Source of the DNA: Gemmatimonadota bacterium
GTDB lineage: Bacteria; Gemmatimonadota; Gemmatimonadetes; Gemmatimonadales; GWC2-71-9
Direction: 5' to 3'
NCBI GenBank assembly: GCA_016713435.1
Contig: JADJPD010000001.1
Location: forward strand, 186,001-250,000
Length of the DNA stretch: 64,000 bases
The notes under the pieces were generated by a model, which saw nothing but the letters and a program-made list of their open reading frames with translations, had not been told where the DNA came from and did not search any database. This document shows, one piece after another, positions 39,753-47,585 of the stretch; the first letter of the stretch is position 1, and each line of letters opens with the position of its first letter. The position numbers and the translations under genes were made by a program.

Positions 39753-40592
39753 ATGCCCGAACTGCCCGAAGTCGAGACGATGGTCCGCGGCGTCCGCTAC
39801 ATGCTCGAGGGCGCCACGATCACCGAGGCGCGGCTCTCGCACACGGACATCCTGCGCGGGGTGTCGAAGCCGCGGCTGCTGCAGGCGCTCACCGGCGCCT
39901 TCGTGGACCGGGTGACGCGGCGTGCCAAGCACGGCGTGCTGCACCTCCGCCTCGCGGATGGCGCGCGGCGCTGGTTCGTGCTGCAGCCGGGGATGACGGG
40001 GAACCTGCTGGTCTACGAGGGGTCGCTCACCGCGGCGGAGGAGAAGTACGCGGTGCTCAAGGCGCGGCTCGACCGGGGCGGCCAGTTCGTCTTCCGCGAC
40101 ATCCGGCGGATCGGCACCCTGCTCCTGCTCGACGAGAAGGGCTGGACCCGCTACCACGAGGCCCTGGGCCCCGAGCCGCTCGACCCCGCGCTCACGGTGG
40201 AGCAGTTCATCGCGCAGCTCAGGCCCTACCGCGCCGCCATCAAGAAGGTGCTGATGGACCAGAAGCGGATCGTCGGCGTGGGGAACATCTACGCCAACGA
40301 GGCGCTCTTCTTTGCCGGCATCGACCCCTCGAAGCCGGCCTACAAGGTGCCCGAGGATGCCTACCGCCGCCTCTACCACGAGGTGCGCCGCATCCTCCAG
40401 GCGGCCATCGACGCCGAGGGCACCACCTTCCGCGACTATCGCACCGGCACCGGGGAGCCCGGCAACTTCCAGCTCGAGCTGCAGGTGTACGAGCGCCAGG
40501 GCGAGCCCTGCCGCGCCTGCGGCACCCGGCTCGCCGCCACCCACGACATCGACGCCCGCATCACCGTCTTCTGCCACCGCTGCCAGCGCTAG
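39753..40592 (+). CDS. mutM: Formamidopyrimidine-DNA glycosylase
   Basis: Bifunctional base-excision repair glycosylase/AP lyase for 8-oxoguanine; 279 residues. Starts MPELPEVE with catalytic Pro2 and Glu3 after Met removal; the conserved Lys lies in RAKHGVLHL; the H2TH region has GVGNIYANEALF; the C-terminal zinc finger has CRAC and CHRC. Family-typical length. Confidence 0.95.
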   Translation: MPELPEVETMVRGVRYMLEGATITEARLSHTDILRGVSKPRLLQALTGAFVDRVTRRAKHGVLHLRLADGARRWFVLQPGMTGNLLVYEGSLTAAEEKYAVLKARLDRGGQFVFRDIRRIGTLLLLDEKGWTRYHEALGPEPLDPALTVEQFIAQLRPYRAAIKKVLMDQKRIVGVGNIYANEALFFAGIDPSKPAYKVPEDAYRRLYHEVRRILQAAIDAEGTTFRDYRTGTGEPGNFQLELQVYERQGEPCRACGTRLAATHDIDARITVFCHRCQR

Positions 40593-40601
40593 GAAACGAC
40601 A

Positions 40602-40638
40602 CCGGGCCCGGGAGGCAGCTGCGCCGTCCCGGGCCCGG
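40602..40638 (+). terminator. GC hairpin after mutM
   Basis: 12-bp perfect stem (40602-40613 with 40627-40638), 13-base loop, no T-run. It separates mutM from the convergent small gene. Confidence 0.55.
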
Positions 40639-40661
40639 GGAATTGCCACACGCCCGCGCGG

Positions 40662-40970
40662 TCAGGGCGCCCAGTCCCCCCGCACGCCCCGATGGGTCTT
40701 GCCGGCGGTCCGGGGTTGGGGCGGCGGGGGCGGCACCGGCCCGATGTGCTCGGCCACCCAGGCGGCGAGCTGGCGGTCCACTTCCTCCGGCGCGTCGTCC
40801 GCCGTCCACGGCAGGGCCGGCATGCGCCGCCCCTCCACCATCAGGCACCACATGGCGGGCTGCGCCGCCTCCTGCCGGCGGGCGTTGGCGGGCATCGCCT
40901 CGTAGGAGACGAAGTGGAAGACTCGGCCATCAACCGTGAGATGGCGCTGCTGGGGCTTGAACGCGGACAT
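40662..40970 (-). CDS. Small protein of unknown function
   Basis: A 102-residue protein with GGAG before the ATG at 40970. It starts MSAFKPQQRHLTVDGRVFHF and ends in a Pro-rich tail. Composition looks like a real soluble protein (Trp, Cys and Tyr present), but no family is recognised. It is the last of three small same-strand genes reading away from cspA. Confidence 0.55.
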   Translation of the reverse strand: MSAFKPQQRHLTVDGRVFHFVSYEAMPANARRQEAAQPAMWCLMVEGRRMPALPWTADDAPEEVDRQLAAWVAEHIGPVPPPPPQPRTAGKTHRGVRGDWAP

Positions 40971-41007
40971 CGGCACTCCAATCAGGACAGGGACAGGCGG
41001 CGCACCC

Positions 41008-41184
41008 TCACTCGGCTCCCTCGCCCGGGGGCGAGGCATCCACGGGGTCGCCCTCGATCAGGCCTTCCTCGGCCACCCCTTCGCCCTCGGCGCGGGCCGC
41101 TTTCTTCAGGCGCTTTTCCTCGCGCTTCTGGGCCTTGGCGAGTTCCTTCTGGCGCTTCTCGAAGCCGTAGTTCGGCTTGCGCAT
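41008..41184 (-). CDS. Small charged protein (MRKPNYGFEKRQKE type)
   Basis: A 58-residue protein. The N-terminal half is a strongly basic helix (KRQKELAKAQKREEKRLKK) and the tail is acidic. The MRKPNYGFEKRQKELAK opening is shared by small uncharacterised proteins in many Gram-negative bacteria, from memory. Start at 41184 or 41187, with GAGG just upstream. A nucleic-acid- or ribosome-associated role would be a guess. Confidence 0.6.
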   Translation of the reverse strand: MRKPNYGFEKRQKELAKAQKREEKRLKKAARAEGEGVAEEGLIEGDPVDASPPGEGAE

Positions 41185-41250
41185 CATCACCTCACGGGAC
41201 GGGACCACTGCAGGAAACGGGGGCCGGCCACCGCGGGCGGCCGGCGCGGA

Positions 41251-41607
41251 TCACCAGGCCAGGATGCCCAGCTCGTCCAGGAACGCGGCCACGCCCACGA
41301 GGGTCAGGGCGCTCGGCTGGGCCTTGAACGCGGTGGTGGCCGAGCGGAGCGCGGGCGTCACCGTGCCGCCGGTGCGCGCGCGGTAGGCGCGGTGCGCGTC
41401 GCCCAGCTCGTGGAACACGGCGCGCAGGGTGGCCCGTTCGCGCTCGCCGGGCGCCGGCGCGGCCGCCTTGCCCCGGCCCCGGCCGGGCCGCGCGGCGCGG
41501 GCCCGGCGATCGAACGCCGCCCCGGCCTGGGCCAGGCGGGCCTCGACCCGCGCATCGAGGCTCCCCGGCGACGGGGACCGGTCCGGCACCGCTGATTTGT
41601 CAGGCAT
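41251..41607 (-). CDS. Small protein of unknown function
   Basis: A 118-residue protein with AAGGA before the ATG at 41607. A basic, Ala/Pro-rich middle (ARPGRGRGKAAAPAPGERE) is followed by a helical C-terminus ending LDELGILAW. No family recognised. It is divergent from cspA. Confidence 0.5.
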   Translation of the reverse strand: MPDKSAVPDRSPSPGSLDARVEARLAQAGAAFDRRARAARPGRGRGKAAAPAPGERERATLRAVFHELGDAHRAYRARTGGTVTPALRSATTAFKAQPSALTLVGVAAFLDELGILAW

Positions 41608-41779
41608 GAGATCCTTCGGGTGGGCAGGGGCCTGCAGGATCCGGCTCTGGGCCGGGCACGGGGGGAAAGATAACCCCCCGGCCCAGTGCCTGCCCCGGGG
41701 ACCCGCCCCGGCGGGCGGGCCGGCCACCCCCGCCGGCCCGCCCGTGCCGCCCCCGGGCGGCGCCGGGAGCGCCGGGCCC

Positions 41780-41808
41780 TTGTCGAATCGGACCCCGATC
41801 CCTACATT
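41780..41808 (+). promoter_or_regulatory. Candidate sigma-70-type promoter for cspA
   Basis: TTGTCG at 41780-41785 and TACATT at 41803-41808 are separated by 17 bp. A start near 41815 would give cspA a leader of about 175 bases, the kind of long, structured 5' UTR known from cold-shock mRNAs. The remaining gap 41608-41991 holds no gene. Confidence 0.4.
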
Positions 41809-41991
41809 CGTGCCTGCGACAGCCACCTCCAGTTGTGGGGCGGCGCGGTTCCAGGGAGCTACTAGGGTCCGGGGAGCGGTTCGCCTCGGGTCCTTTTTTC
41901 TAGCTCCACCCCCGCGTGAGGGAGTTCACGCAACCATGTAGTCGGGTTGTGCGGCATGGCCGGCCTCCGATTACACACCAAGGAGTAGGCA

Positions 41992-42207
41992 ATGCGCACC
42001 ACCGGCACCGTGAAGTGGTTCAACGACGCGAAGGGCTTCGGCTTCATCACCCCTGATGGCGGCCAGAAGGACTGCTTCGTGCACCATTCCGCCATCCAGG
42101 CCAAGGGCTTCAAGAGCCTGGCCGAGGGCGAGAAGGTCGAGTTCGACATGGTCGAGGGCGCCAAGGGTCCGGCGGCCGAGAACGTCGTCAAGATGGCCGC
42201 CCGCTAA
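41992..42207 (+). CDS. cspA: Cold-shock domain protein
   Basis: A 71-residue single OB-fold RNA chaperone. RNP1 KGFGFI and RNP2-like CFVHHSAI are present, with GTVKWFNDAKGFGF at the start. AAGGAG lies 6 bases before the ATG. It has its own terminator and a long leader, so it is a single-gene transcript, probably regulated after transcription. Confidence 0.95.
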   Translation: MRTTGTVKWFNDAKGFGFITPDGGQKDCFVHHSAIQAKGFKSLAEGEKVEFDMVEGAKGPAAENVVKMAAR

Positions 42208-42225
42208 CCACGCGCGGTGAAAGAG

Positions 42226-42264
42226 GAGCCCCCGGACCCACGGTCCGGGGGCTCTTCTTTTCTC
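42226..42264 (+). terminator. Intrinsic terminator of cspA
   Basis: 13-bp stem (42226-42238 with 42242-42254), 3-base loop, followed by TTCTTTTC. The stem can extend outward with a few more pairs. Confidence 0.9.
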
Positions 42265-42306
42265 CATCATCCTTCCCGGTCGAAAGCGCGGCCCTTGGGC
42301 CGCGCC

Positions 42307-42573
42307 CTACGAAGTGGGGGGCTCGCTCGGCGGATCGGGGAACTCGAACAACCGCTCCTCCGCCTCCTCCGTCATGAAGAACAGGCGGTACTCCCGGGCC
42401 CCGAAGTCGGTGGCGATCATCAGCCGGGTGTGCGCCGGCGACTCGGGCGGCTCGTAGCGGTAGCGCATCCCCGGCCGCTCCGGTTCAAAGGCGTCCCAGG
42501 TCCAGCCCTGCTCCCGGGTGGCGTGCTCCAGGAAGATGGCCTTGAACTGCTCGCGGGTCAGGTCGCGGAACAT
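42307..42573 (-). CDS. Small protein of unknown function downstream of LOG gene
   Basis: An 88-residue, acidic and aromatic-rich protein (GWTWDAFEPERPGMRYRYEPP) with no signal or membrane segment. It starts 6 bp after the LOG-family stop, so it is in the same operon. Family not recognised. Confidence 0.6.
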   Translation of the reverse strand: MFRDLTREQFKAIFLEHATREQGWTWDAFEPERPGMRYRYEPPESPAHTRLMIATDFGAREYRLFFMTEEAEERLFEFPDPPSEPPTS

Positions 42574-42579
42574 GCAGGG

Positions 42580-43168
42580 CTAGGCCCGGCTCTGGTCCAG
42601 CCGCCGCGGCAGCGCCGGCGTCGGGTGGCACTCGAGCCGCTCGAGCAGCCGGGCCGGCTCGTCCTCCACCACCAGCAGCTCGCGATGCTCCTCCCGGATG
42701 AAACCCTTCCGCCACCGCGTGCTGCAGGAACGCCAGCAGCGGGTCGAAGTACCCGCCCACGTTGAGCAGCCCGTACGGCTTCCGGTGGATGCCGAGCTGC
42801 CCCCAGGTCCAGATCTCGAAGAACTCCTCCATGGTACCGAGGCCGCCCGGCAGGATCACGAAGGCGTCGGCGTGGTCGGCCATCATCTGCTTGCGGACGT
42901 GCATGGAGGCCACCACGTGGAGCTCGGTGAGGCCGCCGTGGGCGACCTCGTACTGGACCAGGTGCTCGGGGATGACCCCGACCACGCGGCCGCCGGCCTC
43001 GAGCGCGCCATCGGCCACGGCGCCCATCATGCCCACCTTCCCGCCGCCGAACACCACCTGCCGGCCGCTGGCCGCAATGGTCCGGCCCAGCGCGCGCGCG
43101 GCGTCCGCATAGCCGGGGAGGCGGCCGGCGGAGGCACCGCAGAAGACGCAGATGCTGCCCAGTCGCAC
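42580..43168 (-). CDS. LOG-family nucleotide phosphoribohydrolase (frame change near 42700)
   Basis: Lysine-decarboxylase-like LOG protein of about 195 residues, which cleaves nucleoside 5'-monophosphates at the N-glycosidic bond. Signatures: CVFCGASAG at the start, MHVRKQMM and PGGLGTMEEFFE, which carry the catalytic Arg and Glu. Near 42700 an extra base in a short homopolymer shifts the frame from AVAEGF; the corrected tail, HRELLVVEDEPARLLERL, fits the family and ends at TAG 42580. Confidence 0.88.
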
Positions 43169-43270
43169 GGGAGACCCTTCCGAACGGGCGGCCCGGGCCT
43201 GCCCTCCATCCGGAAGGCCACCTGACAGGCGGGGACCGCAATTGATGCAGGGTGTAGTGTAGACGCCCGA

Positions 43271-43320
43271 CCCGGGGGGCCCCCCCCCGGGGCCCCCCCC
43301 CCGTGGGGCGGGGGGGTGGG
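43271..43320. other. Extreme G/C homopolymer tract
   Basis: Fifty bases made almost only of long C and G runs, able to fold on itself. It lies just after the stop of the minus-strand membrane protein and could act as its terminator, but run lengths here are likely to be unreliable. Confidence 0.6.
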
Positions 43321-43325
43321 GCCGC

Positions 43326-43892
43326 CTAGCCCACGGTCGCGAGGCGCTCGGCGTCCTGCTGGGCGGCGCGGGCGATGGGGAAGCGGTAGAAGAGCGGGCC
43401 GCGGCGCTGGAGGTCGGGCCGCCAGGCCTCGATTTCCATCCAGCCGCGGCGCACCCGGGTCACCACGATCGCGGTGAGGGCGTGGAAGTCGCCACCGACG
43501 CGGATGGCGTAGGGCGTCACCACCACCTCCATGCCCTCGCGCCGCGGCACCTGCTCCAGGTCCACCTGGTTGGCGCCGAAGCCCGGGCGCTCCTCCATCT
43601 CCCGGAGCACCTCGCGCGTCCGCCGCCACTCCACCGGCAGCACCGTCCAGCGCGCCAGCACCGCCTCGCCCCGGAGCAGGCGCCGCCACGGCCGCAGCTG
43701 GAGCTGGCGGACCAGCACCAGCGGCAGCGTGAACGACGCCACCATGAACGCCACCACGAAGAGGAAGATCGCCGCGAGCCCGAGGAGGGTGCCCGGCACC
43801 GGGTGACCCACGGCCACCAGCAGGAACAGGGTGGCCATGGACGCGAGCGCGGCCAGGAGGGCGGTGTTCCGGCGGCGGACGGGATGGCGCAT
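43326..43892 (-). CDS. Small membrane protein of unknown function
   Basis: A 188-residue protein with two adjacent N-terminal transmembrane helices (LLAALASMATLFLLVAV and GLAAIFLFVVAFMVASF), followed by about 120 cytoplasmic residues with beta character (MEVVVTPYAIRVGGDFHALT). The ATG at 43892 directly precedes the helices. No family is recognised. Confidence 0.6.
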   Translation of the reverse strand: MRHPVRRRNTALLAALASMATLFLLVAVGHPVPGTLLGLAAIFLFVVAFMVASFTLPLVLVRQLQLRPWRRLLRGEAVLARWTVLPVEWRRTREVLREMEERPGFGANQVDLEQVPRREGMEVVVTPYAIRVGGDFHALTAIVVTRVRRGWMEIEAWRPDLQRRGPLFYRFPIARAAQQDAERLATVG

Positions 43893-43956
43893 CGGCTCGT
43901 TCGGGTCGGGACACCCCGAGGACGCCGGGCGCGGCCCCGCCCCGTACAAGCACGAA

Positions 43957-43976
43957 GGGCGGCCACCTGGCCGCCC
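43957..43976. terminator. Short perfect hairpin
   Basis: GGGCGGCCA (43957-43965) and TGGCCGCCC (43968-43976) form a 9-bp stem with almost no loop between two minus-strand genes. Possible terminator of the DUF1801 gene. Confidence 0.45.
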
Positions 43977-43997
43977 GGAATCGCGCCGGCCCGCCGC

Positions 43998-44384
43998 CTA
44001 ACGCGCCGCCCGGATCTCGGCGGCCCGCGCGCGGACCATCTTCCGCACCAGCGGCAGCGGCAGCGGGGCGTCGAGCGGGAAGCGCGTGGTCCCCTTGGCC
44101 GTGGCGAACTTCGCCAGCGCCGGCCCCGCCGCCGCCCGCATCCCGGCCGTGAGCGGGTACACGCTGGCGTGCTCCCGCCACCCCGCGCACCAGGCCAGCA
44201 CCTTCCCCTGGTAGCGGAACCCCGGGATGCCGTAGCTGAACACCGGCTCGGCGCCCGGCGCCGCGGCCTTGATGGCGGCGAGGAGCGCCTTCACCGCCCG
44301 GCGTGGCGCGGGCGGGAGTGCCGCGAGGTACGCGCGGACCTTCGGCGCGACGGAGGCGGCGGGGACCTTCGGGGATCGGGGCAT
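43998..44384 (-). CDS. DUF1801 (YdhG-like) domain protein
   Basis: A 128-residue soluble protein. Motifs FSYGIPGFRYQGKVLAWCAG, HASVYPL and KGTTRFPLDAPLP are typical of the DUF1801/YdhG-type family related to the frataxin-like iron-chaperone fold. Function in cells is unproven. ATG at 44384 is preferred to an upstream frame opening at 44414. Confidence 0.8.
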   Translation of the reverse strand: MPRSPKVPAASVAPKVRAYLAALPPAPRRAVKALLAAIKAAAPGAEPVFSYGIPGFRYQGKVLAWCAGWREHASVYPLTAGMRAAAGPALAKFATAKGTTRFPLDAPLPLPLVRKMVRARAAEIRAAR

Positions 44385-44748
44385 GGCTCGGGACGGGTGC
44401 GGGGTGGCCGGCACGGTGCCGGGACGCGACGCGACGCGACAATCGGGAGCGTGGCGGTCCGCGCTTCGCCGCCCGCACCGGCCCCGAAGCTACGCCCGCA
44501 ATCCCGGGCGCGCCACTCGCCAGGCACCCGCGCCAACGTTGCCACCCTTCGGGCGTAGGGGTTGGCGGAGGCTGGGGTGTTGATGCAGTGGAGCCGACGG
44601 GCGATCTCGTCAGGCAGTCCCGCCCCGCCTCCCGAAGGCGCACCCGCATGAGGGAAGGCCTTCACCCCTCCCTCATGAACGGGTCTCGCGGCAGGGCGCA
44701 ACCACGCGCCACCGGCGCCGGGCACCGCTTCATGAAAGGAGTCCTCCC
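44385..44748. other. 364-bp intergenic region with a hairpin near the next start
   Basis: No supported gene. GACGC-type direct repeats occur near 44424-44441. A 9-bp perfect inverted repeat CATGAGGGA/TCCCTCATG (44647-44655 with 44669-44677) lies 72 bp before the coiled-coil gene and may be an operator or leader hairpin. Confidence 0.4.
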
Positions 44749-45177
44749 ATGAGACTCGTCACTCGCCTCGCACTCGCCGGTCTCGTCCTGGCGCCGCTCA
44801 CCCTCGCGGCCCAGCGGCCGGTGACCCCGCCCGCCGGGCAGCCGCCCGCGCAGGAGCAGGCCCAGCGCATGCAGCGGCTGCAGGAGATGCAGCAGCAGAT
44901 GGAGCACCTCGTGCAGCGGGTGCAGGAGACCAACCGGTGGATGGAGCAGCAGCGGACGCAGGAGCAGTTCCGCGCCGTCGGCCGGCAGATGGAACAGGCG
45001 GCCACGCAGCTGCGCACCATGCAGCAGCAGGTTGAGCGCCTGCACCAGGACCCCACGGTCAGCGGTGATCGCGACCGGCTGCGCGACCTCGACCGGCTGC
45101 AGGACCGGCTCCACGACATGCAGCGCGACATGGACCAGGCGCACGACGCGCTGCGGACCATGATCGGGAAGTCGTGA
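44749..45177 (+). CDS. Periplasmic coiled-coil protein
   Basis: A 142-residue protein with a clear ribosome site (AAAGGAG) and signal peptide (LALAGLVLAPLTLAAQ). The mature part is almost entirely a Gln/Met/Arg-rich coiled coil (MQRLQEMQQQMEHLVQRVQE and similar heptads), a Spy- or chaperone-like composition, though no Spy signature is seen. It is one base away from the next gene, a barrel-like protein, so they form an operon. Confidence 0.7.
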   Translation: MRLVTRLALAGLVLAPLTLAAQRPVTPPAGQPPAQEQAQRMQRLQEMQQQMEHLVQRVQETNRWMEQQRTQEQFRAVGRQMEQAATQLRTMQQQVERLHQDPTVSGDRDRLRDLDRLQDRLHDMQRDMDQAHDALRTMIGKS

Positions 45178-45178
45178 G

Positions 45179-46090
45179 ATGTGCCGCGCCGCGTGGGGCG
45201 CCCTGCTCGCGGCCCTCGGCACCGGGCCGCTCGGCGCCCAGGCCATCGCCTATGAAGGCAGCCTGAGCCTGAGCAGCGGGACTTACCTCTTCGCCGAGCG
45301 CACCACCACGCTCGGGCTCAGCACGGGCCTCGCGGTCCGGGCTGGGCCCGTGACGTTCCGGGCCACGCTCCCCGTCTGGCTGCAGAACTCCACCCTCATC
45401 AGCCCCAGCGCCATCGGCACGCCCGGCAGCGGGTCGCCCACCGGGCCCACGGGCGGCGGGGGGGTGCCGAGCGGCGGCAGTTCGAGCGGCACGGTGGGGG
45501 ACAGCTCCCGCGGCCGGAGCGGCGGCGGGGGCGGTGGAGGAGGCAGCGGGAGCGGCGCCGCCGCCGTGGTGCAGGCCGAGGCGGTGGATGTCCCGGGCTC
45601 GGCGTACACCGAGTACGCCGTGGCCCTGGGCGATCCGCTCGTCGCCATCGCCTGGAACGTGCATGGCGGCGACCGCGTGAGCCTCACACTCACCGGGCTC
45701 ACCAAGATCCCCGCCACCGACACGAGCGGCTATGGCACCGGGGCGTGGGATGTCGGGCTGGCGGCCGGCAGCTCCGTGCGCCTCGATGGAGCCACGCTCC
45801 TCGGGGCCGACGTCGCCTGGTGGCACCTGGGCGACATGCCGGGGCTCGACTTCCGGGACCCGCTGAGCGGTTCCCTCAGCGTGCACCGCCTGGTGGGCAA
45901 CGGCTGGGGACTCATGGCATTCGCCACCGTGAGCACCAGCGCCGTCCGAGGCTACGACCCACCCTGCCTGGTGGGTGGCGGCGTCATGCGCACGCAGGAC
46001 GGCCTGGGATGGGGCCTGCAGGCCGGGGCGGGCCTCACGGAGACGAGCCCCGACCTGAGTCTCTCCGCCTTCTGGCGGGTGGCCCTGTAG
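45179..46090 (+). CDS. Outer-membrane barrel-like protein with Gly-rich insert
   Basis: A 303-residue exported protein with signal peptide about 1-21 (ending GPLGAQA). Amphipathic beta strands run at both ends (LSTGLAVRAGPVTFRATLPVW; final SLSAFWRVAL). Residues about 80-128 are a Gly/Ser-rich low-complexity stretch containing eight consecutive Gly, probably an extracellular loop or linker. Likely a small transporter-type barrel with no recognised family. Confidence 0.6.
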   Translation: MCRAAWGALLAALGTGPLGAQAIAYEGSLSLSSGTYLFAERTTTLGLSTGLAVRAGPVTFRATLPVWLQNSTLISPSAIGTPGSGSPTGPTGGGGVPSGGSSSGTVGDSSRGRSGGGGGGGGSGSGAAAVVQAEAVDVPGSAYTEYAVALGDPLVAIAWNVHGGDRVSLTLTGLTKIPATDTSGYGTGAWDVGLAAGSSVRLDGATLLGADVAWWHLGDMPGLDFRDPLSGSLSVHRLVGNGWGLMAFATVSTSAVRGYDPPCLVGGGVMRTQDGLGWGLQAGAGLTETSPDLSLSAFWRVAL

Positions 46091-46202
46091 CGCGGGCATG
46101 GCGGGCCGAGGCCCCGGACGCCGCTCGCATCACGCGAGCCGGCCGCCGGGGCCTTTCCGCCGCGGCGGAGGGGCGGCGGTTCGGTTGGGGCTGGGCGAGC
46201 GT

Positions 46203-46432
46203 TTCACCGCAGAGGCGCGGAGACGCAGAGGGCCGCAGAGGAACTGCACGGGGTTGGTGGGCCCACCGCAGGGGGAGCCGGTGATCATTTTATTGGGTGT
46301 CGGTTCGGGTCCGGCAACGACCCCGCCCTTCGCGGAGCCCCACCCAAGCAACGCAAAGCCCGGGCCGGCAACGCGCCGATCCGGGCTCGAACCCCTCTGC
46401 GGCCCTCTGCGTCTCCGCGCCTCTGCGGTGAA
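46203..46432. repeat. MITE-like inverted-repeat element, copy B
   Basis: A 230-bp element with near-perfect terminal inverted repeats of about 38 bp (TTCACCGCAGAGGCGCGGAG at the left, mirrored at 46393-46432). It shares its ends and about 100 bp of left-side interior with copy A (8475-8706), which lies in reverse orientation. It fills most of the gap between two genes; no coding potential is supported. Confidence 0.85.
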
Positions 46433-46482
46433 ATACTCGACCGGCCCCCCCGGCCACCGTACCTCTCCCGTGACCAACCCGC

Positions 46483-46869
46483 TCAGCGAAGCGTCAGCGT
46501 GTCCGGCCCCGACACGAGGTACACGTGGCAGACCTTGGCGTCGATCACGTAGGTGCCGGTGGCGCTGTCGCCGGTGGCGCGCCAGAGGGTCACGTCCACG
46601 GTGCCGCCGAGGGCGTGGAGCTTGTCGAAGTCGAGGTCGTCGACCACCACGAAGCCCTGGGGACCGGCGCTGCCCTCGTGGATCTCGTGCAGCGTGTCGC
46701 CGGTGGCGCGGAGGATGGAGCGGCCGCCGAAGTCGCCCACGAGGGCGCCGGTGCTGTCCACCACCACCGGGGTGATCATCCGGAACTCCTCGGTGCAGGC
46801 CACCTCGTCCTCCTCGCAGGCAGCCGTGAGGAGCAGCAGGGGAAGGGCGGCAATCGTGAGGCGTCGCAT
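46483..46869 (-). CDS. Small lipoprotein of unknown function
   Basis: 128 residues; GAGG precedes the ATG at 46869. Signal peptide with lipobox TAAC, then a charged start (EEDEVACTEEF) and a beta-rich domain ending VYLVSGPDTLTLR. Four Cys in the mature part may form disulfides. No family recognised. Confidence 0.65.
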   Translation of the reverse strand: MRRLTIAALPLLLLTAACEEDEVACTEEFRMITPVVVDSTGALVGDFGGRSILRATGDTLHEIHEGSAGPQGFVVVDDLDFDKLHALGGTVDVTLWRATGDSATGTYVIDAKVCHVYLVSGPDTLTLR

Positions 46870-46999
46870 GGCAACCTCGCACGGCGGCCCGGGATGGCCG
46901 GGTCCGGGAATCGGGATGTCGTGAGGCGGGAACTCAGCCGGGGGACGCCCCCGGGGGATCACTTTCGCACACCTACCAGGGAGGCAGGCGTGGCCGGCG

Positions 47000-47524
47000 T
47001 CAGGTGGGCCGGCCGCGAGCCCGCTCGCGCAGCACCGCCACCAGCCGCCGCCCCTCCCCTCCAACAGACTCCGTCAGCTCAAAGAGCGTCACCCGGTCCG
47101 CCCAGGTGGCGCGCCGCAGGTGGAGCCCCGCGCTGTCCTGCTCCGCGCGCGCCGGGGGGCCGAGGCTGGTGGCGTAGCTCTTCACGGTGGCCTCGAAGCC
47201 CTTGGCGGGCACGTAGGCGAAGTACATGGCCTGCACCAGCTCCCCCTGGTCCAGCTCGATGAGCACCGCCTCGGTATCCCCGGGCCGGAACTGCCGCCCG
47301 TGCGGCGTCCGCAGGCGGAAGAGCCGCGGGCCCATCTCCTCGCCGAGGATGCTGGCCTGGTTGAAGGGCTCGCCCAGCCGGATGACGCCGTAGGGGGCCA
47401 CGCTGATGTAGCGGAAGATGGCGGGCGCCGCCGCGGGGGCGGCGGGCGCGGTGCTGTCTGCCTGGGCGGCGAGCCGGAGTGGCCGGAGTGGGAGGAGAAC
47501 CAGGAGGAAGAGGACGCCGCGCAT
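47000..47524 (-). CDS. Secreted protein of unknown function
   Basis: 174 residues with a signal peptide (GVLFLLVLLPLRPLRLAAQ). The mature part is soluble with alternating strands and helices (FRYISVAPYGVIRLGEPFN, QAMYFAYVPAKGF). The start at 47524 is preferred because it precedes the signal; upstream in-frame codons belong to a palindrome. Family not recognised. Confidence 0.65.
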   Translation of the reverse strand: MRGVLFLLVLLPLRPLRLAAQADSTAPAAPAAAPAIFRYISVAPYGVIRLGEPFNQASILGEEMGPRLFRLRTPHGRQFRPGDTEAVLIELDQGELVQAMYFAYVPAKGFEATVKSYATSLGPPARAEQDSAGLHLRRATWADRVTLFELTESVGGEGRRLVAVLRERARGRPT

Positions 47525-47546
47525 CCCCAAACATACCCGGATCCCG

Positions 47547-47582
47547 CATGGTAGGGGCCGGCCATGGCCGGCCCCTACCATG
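47547..47582. repeat. Perfect 36-bp palindrome
   Basis: A fully self-complementary 36-bp sequence centred on the GGCCGGCCATGGCCGGCC core, with CATGGTAG/CTACCATG outer arms. It sits between the cysteine synthase stop and the next minus-strand start. Longest perfect member of the palindrome family in this window. Confidence 0.9.
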
Positions 47583-47585
47583 TGG

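Noticed and set aside
44291..44725. Open frames in the gap before the coiled-coil gene
   Set aside because: No ribosome site, no globular composition and overlapping alternatives on both strands.
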